Shown here piece after piece: positions 16,498-25,809 of a stretch of 64,000 bases of DNA (within the stretch, counting starts at the first letter, position 1; each line of letters opens with the position of its first letter). Made by a program: the position numbers and the translations under genes. The DNA is from BJGV01 sp964194745 (GTDB taxonomy: Bacteria; Pseudomonadota; Gammaproteobacteria; Burkholderiales; Nitrosomonadaceae). The notes beneath the pieces are model-generated. The model was not told the DNA's origin, did not search any database, and saw only the letters and a list, made by a program, of their open reading frames with translations. The stretch covers positions 1,798,001 through 1,862,000 of the forward strand of contig OZ252054.1 in NCBI GenBank assembly GCA_965248035.1, in the 5' to 3' direction.

Positions 16498-17538
16498 ATG
16501 TCGTATCGAATCACTATTAACACCAGTGACCACGTTTTCAATGCAGAGACTGGAGAAACCGTTCTTCAAGCTGCTTTACGAGAAGGTTTCCCGCTTCCAT
16601 ATGGTTGTCGTAATGGTTCCTGTGGTACTTGCAAAGGCAAAATCATACAGGGAAAGGTAGATTTTGGCAGGCATAACGGAGATACGCTCACAGAAGTGGA
16701 GAAACAGGCAGGTATGGCACTGTTTTGTTGCGCCTTGCCGTTGTCTGAACTAGTGATTGAATGCCGTGAAATCGGAGCGATTAAGGATATTAAAGTTAGG
16801 AAGTTACCTTGTCGTGTACAAAAGATGGAACGGGTAGCATCCGATGTCATGATCATTTTTCTAAGGCTTCCTACCAACAAACGACTGCAATTTCTTGCTG
16901 GACAATATATCGATATTCTGATGAAAGATGGTGAACATCGAAGTTTTTCCTTGGCAAATGCTCCACATGATGATGAACTGTTGCAGCTACATGTACGTAA
17001 CTATCCAGGCGGCGTGTTTGCTGAGCAGACATTCTCAGGGATGAAAGAAAGGGATATCCTGCGCTTCGAGGGACCGCTTGGCACTTTCTTCCTACGCGAG
17101 GATTCAGACAAACCGATTATCTTTGTTGCCAGTGGTACTGGTTTCGCGCCGATAAAAAGTATTCTTGAACATATTTTCCATGTTGCCGAAATACGTGGTA
17201 ACGATCGACAAATGGTTCTTTATTGGGGTGTTCGCACTAAAGCTGATCTCTATCTGGCTGAACTGGCAGGAAGCTGGCAGCAAGAACACGACAATTTCTC
17301 TTTTATTCCGGTGTTATCAGAAGCGTTACCGACAGACGCTTGGCAAGGAAGAACCGGGTTGGTGCATCAGTCCGTGTTGCAGGATTTCGATAGTCTTTCC
17401 GGATATCAAGTGTATGCCTGTGGAGTGCCAGTAATGGTGGAGGCGGCCCGCAAAGATTATATCAGTCTACGCGGCCTACCAGAAGATGAATTTTTTTCCG
17501 ACGCATTTACTGCTTCGTTGAGTGAATCAAAATTATAG
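16498..17538 (+). CDS. 2Fe-2S/FAD/NAD(P)H reductase, CDP-6-deoxyglucoseen reductase-like
   Basis: A 346-residue electron-transfer protein in three parts. The N-terminal plant-type ferredoxin domain has LPYGCRNGSCGTCKGKI, with a fourth Cys in LFCCALP. The FAD domain carries RSFSLANAP (about 140), and the NAD(P)H domain carries FVASGTGFAPIKSI and ends with the family's YACGVPVMVEAARKDY. Homologs pass electrons to oxygenases or dehydratases. No partner oxygenase is adjacent; the only Rieske oxygenase nearby, at 45870, is a pseudogene. The annotation AscD/CDP-glucoseen reductase is usual for this family in betaproteobacteria but the true partner is unknown. Confidence 0.85.
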   Translation: MSYRITINTSDHVFNAETGETVLQAALREGFPLPYGCRNGSCGTCKGKIIQGKVDFGRHNGDTLTEVEKQAGMALFCCALPLSELVIECREIGAIKDIKVRKLPCRVQKMERVASDVMIIFLRLPTNKRLQFLAGQYIDILMKDGEHRSFSLANAPHDDELLQLHVRNYPGGVFAEQTFSGMKERDILRFEGPLGTFFLREDSDKPIIFVASGTGFAPIKSILEHIFHVAEIRGNDRQMVLYWGVRTKADLYLAELAGSWQQEHDNFSFIPVLSEALPTDAWQGRTGLVHQSVLQDFDSLSGYQVYACGVPVMVEAARKDYISLRGLPEDEFFSDAFTASLSESKL

Positions 17539-17730
17539 GTGTCGATGTCTTTTTCCCATTCGGTTTTCCTTCGCATGTAAAGTGCGTGGGTAAACTGAAA
17601 TACTTCCAAGCGCATTGGAGTGAGCTTGGATGCGGTACAGTCGGGGATGTGACGATAACCCCTAGTTTTATCACTCAACACATTTTGTGCGAGTAACACT
17701 TTGCATCAAAGCGCAACTAATCCTTGTTGA

Positions 17731-18978
17731 TCAAGATATTCGGGATGTAGTGTCCAGGGTCTCATCACTTAAATTTCCTAATCCTGGGCGTTGTAATGCT
17801 AGTTCTAGTCCTTTTCTATAGTGATCCCTTGCTAGCTCGGGTTTGCCAATTTTCTCGTTTAGCTGTGCCAACAGGAGATGGGCTTCGTGATTAGGTTCCG
17901 CCGAAATACTAGCTTCCAAATAGTTTTGTGCTTTGCCCCATAGCTCGCATTGGACACAAAGTTTTCCAAGAGTTAACAATAGATAAGTGTCGTTCGGATG
18001 GAATTTGAGCCACCATGTTTCAGCATGTTCTATTTGCCTAATTACATTGCCATCCAAGCAATCCGCATAGATTCTGACCAATTCGGAATCCCATTGTTTA
18101 TCCAAACTTTTTTCAATGATCTGGTGGGCTGTCACACAATCGCCAAGTGCAATGTGTGCTTGTACGGCAGAAGAAGCTAGCTTACTGTTTTCCTTTTCTA
18201 CTGAGGGCATAATCTTCCAGTATTCATGAAGCGATTGTGCACTCCATGCTTTGTTTTTAAAGTTTTCCAAGTGAGCGTGACACCGCAATTCCTCGGCCAG
18301 CGTTTTGTCAAAGGCGCTACGTTTTGTCAGTTGGTCAACGAGGTCTAATACTTTGTCCCAATTATTAGATTGCTGCTGTGCTTTTAATTCTAACTGCAAT
18401 GCTGCTGTATGCTGATGTTTCTCCGTGGTATGTAAGGTGTGTAAAACCTTTAGTGCTTCTTCATAATGGTTTTCATCCAGTAAAAACTCAGCTTTTGTTA
18501 TGACGTGCAGCGTCATTTCTTCGGGAGCATTATTTTTTAGCATATCAATAAATTCATCACGCTGAGAATATTTAGTCAATTTGTGAGCGGAACGGGCCGC
18601 GATGACTGCATTAATTGCGGTAGATGTGGAAGATTCTTTAAATTTCAGTGCTGTGACTGCAGTTTTCTCGGCCTTGGTATAACGTTCTTCTAAGAATGCC
18701 TTTATCCCATTAAGCATGGCTTCTTGCGCTTCCTCGTGACGTCGTCGTGTTCGGAATTTGCGTACCTCCGTTGGTAATCGTAGGGTAATACTTACTAGCC
18801 TTACAACAAAATAACCAATAAAAAATAGTGCAACTAGCAATACCACTAGCATATTGAGTGAAAGCTCAATACGGTAAGGTTGCGCAACCAGCAGCACGTA
18901 TCCACTATTATGTTTAGCCGCAAGTGCCACCACAGCCGCGGATGCAAACAACGCCAGTAGCCAGATGGTCAGTTTCAT
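17731..18978 (-). CDS. hemY: HemY, heme-biosynthesis-associated membrane protein
   Basis: A 415-residue protein with two N-terminal transmembrane segments (about 4-20 and 40-65) and a long cytoplasmic or periplasmic region of TPR-like helices (about 100-390). These include FLEERYTKAEKTAVTAL and YLLLTLGKLCVQCELWGKA. This is the proteobacterial HemY found at the end of hemCDXY operons. Its exact role is unknown, but it accompanies porphyrin synthesis and is distinct from the Bacillus protoporphyrinogen oxidase of the same name. It directly follows hemX with no gap. Confidence 0.88.
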   Translation of the reverse strand: MKLTIWLLALFASAAVVALAAKHNSGYVLLVAQPYRIELSLNMLVVLLVALFFIGYFVVRLVSITLRLPTEVRKFRTRRRHEEAQEAMLNGIKAFLEERYTKAEKTAVTALKFKESSTSTAINAVIAARSAHKLTKYSQRDEFIDMLKNNAPEEMTLHVITKAEFLLDENHYEEALKVLHTLHTTEKHQHTAALQLELKAQQQSNNWDKVLDLVDQLTKRSAFDKTLAEELRCHAHLENFKNKAWSAQSLHEYWKIMPSVEKENSKLASSAVQAHIALGDCVTAHQIIEKSLDKQWDSELVRIYADCLDGNVIRQIEHAETWWLKFHPNDTYLLLTLGKLCVQCELWGKAQNYLEASISAEPNHEAHLLLAQLNEKIGKPELARDHYRKGLELALQRPGLGNLSDETLDTTSRIS

Positions 18979-20031
18979 CTATTTCTCCTGGATGCGTGCA
19001 AGACGGTATTTACGCACCGCATCATAGCTTGCAGAGATATTGGGTAAATCGATGCCAATTTCGTTATCGTGCAATTGACGTAATATTTCGAGCATGCTGG
19101 TAGCAGGCGTCGATTTGTTGTCGTAATACTGGTTGATCCAATCTATAGAAATTTTGAGATTGGTTTTGAAACTTACCGCATCGCGAGCAAGTAAAGAATG
19201 TTGTGCTGACAATAGACGCAATTTGAGATTCTCGCGCAGAAAATATGACTGTGATGGAGATAATAGCGGTATATCCCGCTCGCCCATATTCTCAATATGT
19301 ACCAATTGCTTTATGTCATTCCAAACTTCTAGCAAGAATTTTGACCACACTCCTTCTGGTACCCAAGTTACAGGTGGAACAGCATTAGTTTTTGACGGAC
19401 GGATTTCCATTGCTAATGGTAATTTATCTACTGTTTCAGCAAGACTTTCAAGGCGTAGGCTAATTTCCATAGTATCTACATTTGGCAAGGTTTTCAGCAG
19501 ATTCAAATCTCTTGCTAGGGCCTTACGTAGAGGGGATAGTTGTGGGTGATTAATGCGTTGCAATCGAACATCGGCCTCTTGCATTGCAATTAGAGCAGAT
19601 TTCACGTTGTTTGCCAGTTGTAGTTGCTGGTTTGCAATAAGCAATAACTGCTCCACCTCTTCCATTGTTACTTCATCGCGATCAGGAGCAAGATCTTGGT
19701 AGAGTCTTTCTAGTGCTACTTGTCGACTTATAGATTCAGCTAGATTAGTTTCAAGCAGCTTAAACCTGGTTTCTGTCTCTTCACGTTTTTCTCGTACTTT
19801 GGTAGAAATATTGCGTAACTCCTTATAGGAGGCATCTATTTCTACCAAGCGCCTTACAAATTCTTGTTCTAAGTTTTCTATTTGGCTGCGAGCTTCATAC
19901 CACTGCCACGCAGCAATGACAGCAGCGACCATAGCAGCAAATAACAGTGGGTTAATGAGGCTACGAAGACCTTGTGGCTTGTCAGTAACTTGCGGCTTAT
20001 CAGTAACCTCAGGTTGAATTTCTGTGCTCAT
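18979..20031 (-). CDS. hemX: HemX, heme-operon membrane protein
   Basis: A 350-residue protein with a proline-rich N-terminus containing a near-duplicate VTDKPQ VTDKPQ, one membrane segment (about 28-46, LLFAAMVAAVIAAWQW) and a coiled coil (about 48-110). A C-terminal domain typical of the family follows (WNDIKQLVHIENMGERDIPLLSPSQSYFLRENL). Often annotated uroporphyrinogen-III C-methyltransferase, but it lacks methyltransferase motifs; role unknown. The family is normally downstream of hemC-hemD. Here hemD is missing and 197 non-coding bases separate hemX from hemC. Confidence 0.88.
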   Translation of the reverse strand: MSTEIQPEVTDKPQVTDKPQGLRSLINPLLFAAMVAAVIAAWQWYEARSQIENLEQEFVRRLVEIDASYKELRNISTKVREKREETETRFKLLETNLAESISRQVALERLYQDLAPDRDEVTMEEVEQLLLIANQQLQLANNVKSALIAMQEADVRLQRINHPQLSPLRKALARDLNLLKTLPNVDTMEISLRLESLAETVDKLPLAMEIRPSKTNAVPPVTWVPEGVWSKFLLEVWNDIKQLVHIENMGERDIPLLSPSQSYFLRENLKLRLLSAQHSLLARDAVSFKTNLKISIDWINQYYDNKSTPATSMLEILRQLHDNEIGIDLPNISASYDAVRKYRLARIQEK

Positions 20032-20228
20032 AGTTTCTTTAAAGGGTAACTTCTAGTCCCGTTGCTATCGCAAAATAATCTACATGCATTGTAAAACTTT
20101 CATTTTCAGCAGCCCAAATATCATTGGGTTACTGTTATTTGTACAAATCCCTGTAGCAATATAGTTTCCTTGGTGCACCCACATGAATGTCATTCTTGTG
20201 GAGCTAATTGATTGGGACAATCACCCGT

Positions 20229-21176
20229 TTAGCCGTTTGTAAATTCCAGCGCCGCCAGAATTTCGTCTGCACCTTGTGCTTTCAAATTTTGTGCCATGTG
20301 TACGCCCATAATTTCGCCTGTTTCTGGTTTGCCACTCAATTGATTACTTACCATACGCGAACCGTCAGGGCTGGCGACGAATCCGCGCAGAAGCAATTTT
20401 TTTCCTTTGATTTCAGCAAAGCCACCAAGAGGTAACTGACAACTCCCCCCCAACTCGCGGCTCATAGCACGTTCTGCTTCTACACACTGAGCAGTTTCAA
20501 GGTGATGTAGTGGTTGCAGGAGTTTTACTAAATCAGGTTTATCGGAAAGACATTCTATTCCTAGTGCTCCCTGCCCCACCGCTGGCAGGCTTAGTTCAGG
20601 ACTCAGCACTGTGGTAATACGGTTGGCTAGTCCCAGACGCTTCAGTCCTGCTACTGCCAGAATAATCGCTGCATATTGTCCTTCATCCAGCTTGCGCAAC
20701 CGCGTCTGTACATTACCGCGTAGCGGTTGTACTTGTAGATGAGGAAAACGTGCGCCCAATTGGCTTTCGCGTCTCAGGCTAGAAGTGCCTACCACGCTCC
20801 CAGCGGGGAGTACGTCAAGGCTGGCGTACTGGTTGGAGATAAAAGCGTCCCGTGGATCTTCACGTTCCGTAATGGCAGCCAGCACATATTCTGAAGGTAT
20901 ATTCATAGTTACGTCCTTCATGGAATGTACAGCAATATCAGCCCGACCATCTGCCATTGATTGCTCTAATTCTTTTATAAACAATCCCTTGCCTCCAACT
21001 TTTGAGAGTGAGGTATCGAGAATTTGGTCCCCACGAGTGGTCATACCGAGTATGCTGATTTCGCATTGTGGGTATAATTCTACTAGCCCATGCCTGATAA
21101 AATTTGCTTGCCAGAGGGCGAGGGCACTTTCGCGTGTAGCAATAACGATTTTTGTGGGTATGGACGGATTTGGCAT
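20229..21176 (-). CDS. hemC: Porphobilinogen deaminase (hydroxymethylbilane synthase)
   Basis: A 315-residue enzyme that joins four porphobilinogens into hydroxymethylbilane, the third shared step of tetrapyrrole synthesis. The N-terminus carries IATRESALALWQANFI, and the substrate/cofactor region has GKGLFIKELE and HSMKDV. The dipyrromethane cofactor is attached to the Cys of ELGGSCQLPLGG. Length is standard. It is first in the minus-strand heme cluster. Its partner hemD (uroporphyrinogen-III synthase) is not next to it. Confidence 0.95.
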   Translation of the reverse strand: MPNPSIPTKIVIATRESALALWQANFIRHGLVELYPQCEISILGMTTRGDQILDTSLSKVGGKGLFIKELEQSMADGRADIAVHSMKDVTMNIPSEYVLAAITEREDPRDAFISNQYASLDVLPAGSVVGTSSLRRESQLGARFPHLQVQPLRGNVQTRLRKLDEGQYAAIILAVAGLKRLGLANRITTVLSPELSLPAVGQGALGIECLSDKPDLVKLLQPLHHLETAQCVEAERAMSRELGGSCQLPLGGFAEIKGKKLLLRGFVASPDGSRMVSNQLSGKPETGEIMGVHMAQNLKAQGADEILAALEFTNG

Positions 21177-21549
21177 TTATATGATAATGAAAGAATTACG
21201 AAATTTGTTATTACTGTTTATTTTAACATGAGCAACTCCAGCCTGGATTGAGTGGTACATGGACTTCGTTTGTATTAGTACTGTGTGAAGCATTGCATAA
21301 TGAGTTTAATGACATCAGGAAACGGCAGTTTTGAAAAGAATCACTTCGATGTTTTAACATTTACTACGACGAATCAGGCCTAGATATGAATCAAGCCATG
21401 ATGCGCTACGCTTATACTATAAATGTCACTTGCTTCAGTTAACATTTAAGGCTAAACCAGATTTAGATCGTAGAGAGCTGGTACAATTTCCACTTCTATT
21501 TTTTTCTAAGTACTCATATGATGATTTGGGAAACAGAAACTAATTTACA
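21177..21549. other. Intergenic region between divergent hemC and the signal-peptide protein
   Basis: 373 bases with no convincing gene. Promoters for hemC (minus) and the plus-strand run starting at 21550 should lie here. AT-rich segments are present (for example a T-run near 21499-21506), but no confident -35/-10 pair could be assigned. Confidence 0.5.
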
Positions 21550-21903
21550 ATGAAAAGAAAGTTGTTTCTGCCAATTGTGGTTATTGCTATGGCGGTTGTG
21601 CTTGCCAGCAATGTTCATGCTCAATTATCTCGGTTGTTCCCTTTGCCTCCATCGGATAGCAAGCTGGGCGAACTCACAACGATGGATTATCCCCAAATCG
21701 AGATAAACGGTGACATTTTGCAACTGGGTGCAGGCGGGCAAATTCGTGGAACGAATAATCTTATTATTCTGCCAGCGATGTTTACCGAATTTGGTCCAAT
21801 CTTATACTGGGTTGGACCCACGGGTGACGTACAACGTATTTGGCTGCTTACTCCCGAAGAGGCTGCTCAGGCGGAAGAAGAAGGAAAGTACGAAACTGAG
21901 TAG
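21550..21903 (+). CDS. Conserved exported protein of unknown function
   Basis: A 117-residue protein with a clear Sec signal peptide (MKRKLFLPIVVIAMAVVLASNVHA, cut after about residue 24). The mature domain has the segments LPPSDSKLGELT, IEINGDILQLGAGGQIR and LPAMFTEFGPILYWVGPTGDVQRIWLLTPEE. It is short, has no cysteine and is probably periplasmic. I recognise it only as a conserved betaproteobacterial hypothetical protein often beside miaB. It lies 47 bases upstream of miaB on the same strand. Confidence 0.7.
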   Translation: MKRKLFLPIVVIAMAVVLASNVHAQLSRLFPLPPSDSKLGELTTMDYPQIEINGDILQLGAGGQIRGTNNLIILPAMFTEFGPILYWVGPTGDVQRIWLLTPEEAAQAEEEGKYETE

Positions 21904-21950
21904 AAACAAATACTAATATTCAGAAATAGTCTAATTGTAGCGCTTTATTT

Positions 21951-23354
21951 ATGGTCAAAAAACTCTACATTAAAACCTTTGGTTGCCAGATGAACGAGTA
22001 TGACTCCGCAAAAATTGCGGATTTGCTCTATGCTGCTCAGGGTATGGAGCAGACTGATAATCCCAATGATGCTGACATGATTCTTTTCAACACCTGTTCG
22101 GTACGCGAAAAAGCTCAGGAAAAGGTGTTTCATGATTTGGGGCGCGTTAGGTCTTTGAAAAGAGCTAATCCTAATTTACTCATTGGTGTGGGTGGTTGTG
22201 TTGCCAGTCAAGAAGGAGCAACCATTATTAAGCGCGCACCTTATGTAGATGTGGTGTTCGGACCACAAACCCTACATCGGCTACCACAATTGATAGAAGC
22301 ACGTAAAATTACCGGCCAGTCACAGGTGGATATTACCTTCCCTGAAATTGAAAAATTCGATCATTTGCCAGAATCGCTGGTTCACCGTGAGGGGCGCACG
22401 GGGCGTGTAAGCGCTTTTGTTTCCATTATGGAAGGTTGTAGTAAGTATTGCAGTTTCTGTGTGGTGCCCTATACTCGCGGTGAAGAGGTCTCGCGTCCAT
22501 TGAGTGACGTGCTGGTAGAAGTCATGAGGTTAGCAGATCAGGGCATCAAAGAAGTTACTTTGTTGGGGCAGAATGTCAACGCCTATCGTGGAATAATGGA
22601 AGGTGGGGCAGAGTGTGACGTTGCAGATTTAGCACTGTTACTTGAATATATCAATGAGATTCCCGGTATTGAACGCATCCGATATACAACTTCTCATCCT
22701 AGAGAATTCACAGTGCGCCTTATTGAAACCTATGAAAAATTACCTAAACTGGTAGGGCATGTACACTTACCAGTGCAATCTGGTTCTGATCGGATTTTGG
22801 CAGCAATGAAACGTGGGTACACTACGCTGGAATATAAATCCATTGTCCGGAAACTTCGTGCTGTTCGCCCCGATATTTCTCTTACCTCTGATTTCATCGT
22901 CGGTTTTCCCGGCGAAACTGAAGCCGATTTCGAAGCTACAATGAGACTGATTGAGGAGGTAAGTTTTGATGACTCTTTCAGCTTTATTTATAGTCCGCGC
23001 CCTGGCACACCAGCTGCTGAATTGTCTGACAATACCCCACACGAAATAAAACAGGAGCGGCTACAACGTATTCAGGAAAAGATTCTGTGCCAGTCACAAG
23101 CTGTTAGTCAACACATGGTAGGAACGACACAGTGTATCTTGGTAGAAGGGATATCAAAAAAGAGTCCTAGCGAACTTTGTGGACGTACCGATAATAACCG
23201 CATGGTAAATTTTGCTGGCGATGCGGACGTAACTGGCCATTTCGTAGATGTTGAAATAACTGCAGCTCTATCACACTCATTACGCGGTGAAATTGTGTGG
23301 GGCAAACATAAAGATTCATCTCCTGCAAAGCGCGATTGTCACCAAAAAAATTAA
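21951..23354 (+). CDS. miaB: tRNA-2-methylthio-N6-dimethylallyladenosine synthase MiaB
   Basis: A 467-residue radical-SAM methylthiotransferase that modifies A37 of tRNAs reading UNN codons. The N-terminal UPF0004 domain holds the auxiliary cluster cysteines (KTFGCQMNEYDS, NTCSVREKA, GVGGCVASQEG). The radical-SAM cluster is CSKYCSFC (about 161-168), and a C-terminal TRAM domain follows (about 370-440). The last 15 residues (KDSSPAKRDCHQKN) extend beyond the typical end. First gene of the miaB-phoH-ybeY-corC-lnt run. Confidence 0.96.
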   Translation: MVKKLYIKTFGCQMNEYDSAKIADLLYAAQGMEQTDNPNDADMILFNTCSVREKAQEKVFHDLGRVRSLKRANPNLLIGVGGCVASQEGATIIKRAPYVDVVFGPQTLHRLPQLIEARKITGQSQVDITFPEIEKFDHLPESLVHREGRTGRVSAFVSIMEGCSKYCSFCVVPYTRGEEVSRPLSDVLVEVMRLADQGIKEVTLLGQNVNAYRGIMEGGAECDVADLALLLEYINEIPGIERIRYTTSHPREFTVRLIETYEKLPKLVGHVHLPVQSGSDRILAAMKRGYTTLEYKSIVRKLRAVRPDISLTSDFIVGFPGETEADFEATMRLIEEVSFDDSFSFIYSPRPGTPAAELSDNTPHEIKQERLQRIQEKILCQSQAVSQHMVGTTQCILVEGISKKSPSELCGRTDNNRMVNFAGDADVTGHFVDVEITAALSHSLRGEIVWGKHKDSSPAKRDCHQKN

Positions 23355-23380
23355 GATTTTTTAACTGCTTTTAAACCCCT

Positions 23381-24355
23381 TTGAGACCCAAACCAGTAGA
23401 AATTTCTTTTCCTCCAGATGATAACCAGCGTCTTGCTAACTTATGCGGGGTGCTGGACGAAAACCTCATGCAAATTGAATCCGCTCTTGATGTTTCCATT
23501 ACACGGCATGGTGAGCATTTCAACATACGAGGCAAAGTTGCTCAAGCTAGGCTTGCAGCGTGGGTAATACAAAATTTTTACAGTCAGGCGAAGCATAATC
23601 TGAGCATCGAGCAAGTTCAATTAGGTTTAATCGAGGTGATAAATCCGAATCACCCGGCAAAACAAACTGCTTCTGTTTCTGTTGAACAAGGAGTGTCGAC
23701 ACCGGCACTCATTACCCGCCGTAGCGATTTACACGGCCGGACACCGCGTCAGGTACGATACTTAAAGCAGATTCAGGAGCACGATATTACTTTCTCTATT
23801 GGCCCAGCGGGTACAGGTAAGACTTACCTTGCAGTAGCCAGTGCGGTTGACGCGCTGGAACGGGATGCGGTAGAGCGTATTGTACTAGTACGTCCAGCGG
23901 TAGAAGCTGGCGAGCGACTCGGGTTTCTTCCTGGCGACATGGCACAAAAAGTAGATCCCTATTTGAGGCCGCTTTATGATGCACTATATGATTTGATGGG
24001 GTTCGACAAAACTAGCAAGCAGTTTGAGCGCAGCGCAATTGAGGTTGCTCCGCTTGCTTTTATGCGTGGACGTACATTGAATAAATCGTTCATTATTCTC
24101 GATGAAGCACAGAATACTACACCAGAGCAGATTAAAATGTTTCTTACCCGTATCGGATTTGGTTCCAAGGCGGTTGTGACAGGTGACGTTACACAGATTG
24201 ATTTAGCTAAGAACCAAAAAAGTGGTTTGGTGGAAGCCAAACAGGTGTTAGAAAAAGTACGCGGTGTTGCTTTCACCAATTTTGAGGCTGAGGATGTAGT
24301 GCGGCATCCTCTGGTACAGAGAATTGTTAACGCCTACGAAAAGTATGAAAAATAG
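23381..24355 (+). CDS. ybeZ: PhoH-like ATPase (YbeZ)
   Basis: A 324-residue PhoH-family P-loop protein. Walker A is GPAGTGKTYLA (about 142-152) and Walker B is FIILDEAQNTT, followed by the family's TRIGFGSKAVVTGDVTQIDL. A KH-like N-terminal part precedes it. It is linked to YbeY and ribosome/rRNA quality control. No ATG is available before the conserved FPPDDNQRLANLCGVLDENL segment, so the TTG at 23381 (MRPKPVEI) is taken as start. Its end overlaps ybeY. Confidence 0.93.
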   Translation: MRPKPVEISFPPDDNQRLANLCGVLDENLMQIESALDVSITRHGEHFNIRGKVAQARLAAWVIQNFYSQAKHNLSIEQVQLGLIEVINPNHPAKQTASVSVEQGVSTPALITRRSDLHGRTPRQVRYLKQIQEHDITFSIGPAGTGKTYLAVASAVDALERDAVERIVLVRPAVEAGERLGFLPGDMAQKVDPYLRPLYDALYDLMGFDKTSKQFERSAIEVAPLAFMRGRTLNKSFIILDEAQNTTPEQIKMFLTRIGFGSKAVVTGDVTQIDLAKNQKSGLVEAKQVLEKVRGVAFTNFEAEDVVRHPLVQRIVNAYEKYEK

Positions 24356-24845
24356 GGGCGAAGTTCCTAAGTTTGTCACAGGATTCGTCCGTACAAAAAT
24401 AAAACTAAAACTGACAGTACAGTATGCAACTGACATTACATCTCATTTCAAGGGGATTCCTACGCGGTTACAATTTCGTAAATGGTTTAAAGCTGGGCTG
24501 ACACAGGATGCGAAAATCGTATTGCGTATCGTTGGTGAGATGGAGGGCCGTAGATACAACCGAGATTTCCGTGGCAGAGACTACGCTACTAACGTATTGA
24601 CTTTTATTTATGGAGTTACCTTGCCTTTATCCGGTGATATTGTGCTATGTGCTGCAGTGGTTGAGAAGGAAGCAAATCAGCAGCATAAAGACCTGATGGC
24701 ACATTATGCTCATCTTGCGGTACATAGTGTTCTTCACTTACAGGGATACGAGCACGAAAGTCACAAAAATGCGGTGACAATGGAGCAGTTGGAAACAAAA
24801 ATTATTACGAGGCTAGGGTTCGATGATCCCTACCAAGAATCCTAG
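24345..24845 (+). CDS. ybeY: Endoribonuclease YbeY
   Basis: A zinc metalloprotein of 166 residues from ATG 24345, which overlaps the end of the PhoH-like gene by 11 bases. The metal motif HxxxHxxxxxH is in HSVLHLQGYEHE near the C-terminus; NVLTFIYG is the expected substrate-side strand. It acts in 16S rRNA 3'-end maturation and ribosome quality control. A longer frame from TTG 24324 exists, but the ATG is the better start. The N-terminus (about 20 residues, KNRGEVPKFVTGFVRT) is longer and more basic than in many homologs. Confidence 0.93.
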   Translation: MKNRGEVPKFVTGFVRTKIKLKLTVQYATDITSHFKGIPTRLQFRKWFKAGLTQDAKIVLRIVGEMEGRRYNRDFRGRDYATNVLTFIYGVTLPLSGDIVLCAAVVEKEANQQHKDLMAHYAHLAVHSVLHLQGYEHESHKNAVTMEQLETKIITRLGFDDPYQES

Positions 24846-24975
24846 AATTGTAGTGACATAAATGCTAAATATTACCTGGCAAATTACTAGGAATTCTAAC
24901 AAAATTCTATGTAGAAAAGTTTTTAAACACGATTGTCTATATCCCATTCCCTTACATACAGGCTAATGTTTTAAA

Positions 24976-25809
24976 ATGAACAGTCCCTTACCTAAATACA
25001 GCTGGCTTGAGCGCTTGAGTACGCTACTCTCACGTGAGCCGGAAGACCGTGAACAACTGATTGAGTTGTTACATTCTGCGTTTGAGCGCAATCTGCTTGA
25101 TTCCGATGCGCTGAGTATGATTGAGGGCGTGATGCAGGTGTCCGAAATGCAAGCAAGCGATATCATGGTGCCACGTTCACAAATGGATGTAATCGACATC
25201 AGCGAAACACCGGATAAATTCGTTCCACTAATGATCGAAACAGCGCACTCACGTTTTCCAGTAACTGAGAACAATAAGGACAACGTGGTCGGCATTTTAT
25301 TGGCGAAGGACTTATTACGTTATTACGCTGGGGGAGAGGAGTTTAACGCGCGTGAAATATTGCGTCCAGTAGTATTCATCCCTGAATCCAAACGACTCAA
25401 TGTGCTGCTGAAAGATTTTCGTAGCAACCGGAACCATATTGCAATTGTGGTAGATGAATACGGTGGTGTTGCAGGATTAGTGACCATCGAAGATGTGTTG
25501 GAACAAATTGTTGGGGATATTGAAGATGAGTATGATTATGATGAGTCTGAAGACAACATCATTCAGGAACTCAGTGGTCATTACCGAGTTAAGGCTATCA
25601 CCGAAATAGCCGATTTTAATGAGGTACTTGGAGTAGAATTTAGTAATGAGGATTACGACACCGTTGGTGGTCTAGTACTGAACAAATTTGGTAGGTTACC
25701 TAAGCGTGGTGAGTCAGTTGTCATAGGTTCCTTAAAGTTCACGGTGCTGCGTACTGATAGCCGTAGGTTGCATACGGTGGTGGTTGAGGAAAGTAAGTGC
25801 GAGGATTGA
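24976..25809 (+). CDS. corC: CorC/HlyC-type CBS-domain transport-associated protein (YbeX)
   Basis: A 277-residue soluble protein. The N-terminus LERLSTLLSREPEDREQL leads to ASDIMVPRSQMDVID, the start of a pair of CBS domains (about 70-190; NHIAIVVDEYGGVAGLVTIEDVLEQIVG). A CorC_HlyC transporter-associated C-terminal domain follows (about 205-277). It belongs to the magnesium/cobalt efflux-associated family and is conserved next to ybeY and lnt. No membrane domain is present, as usual for YbeX. Its end overlaps the lnt start by 13 bases. Confidence 0.93.
   Translation: MNSPLPKYSWLERLSTLLSREPEDREQLIELLHSAFERNLLDSDALSMIEGVMQVSEMQASDIMVPRSQMDVIDISETPDKFVPLMIETAHSRFPVTENNKDNVVGILLAKDLLRYYAGGEEFNAREILRPVVFIPESKRLNVLLKDFRSNRNHIAIVVDEYGGVAGLVTIEDVLEQIVGDIEDEYDYDESEDNIIQELSGHYRVKAITEIADFNEVLGVEFSNEDYDTVGGLVLNKFGRLPKRGESVVIGSLKFTVLRTDSRRLHTVVVEESKCED

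Noticed and set aside
20100..20135. Imperfect inverted repeat in the hemC-hemX gap as a terminator or hemD remnant
   Set aside because: The arms have mismatches, no T-run follows on either strand, and no HemD-like codons could be read.
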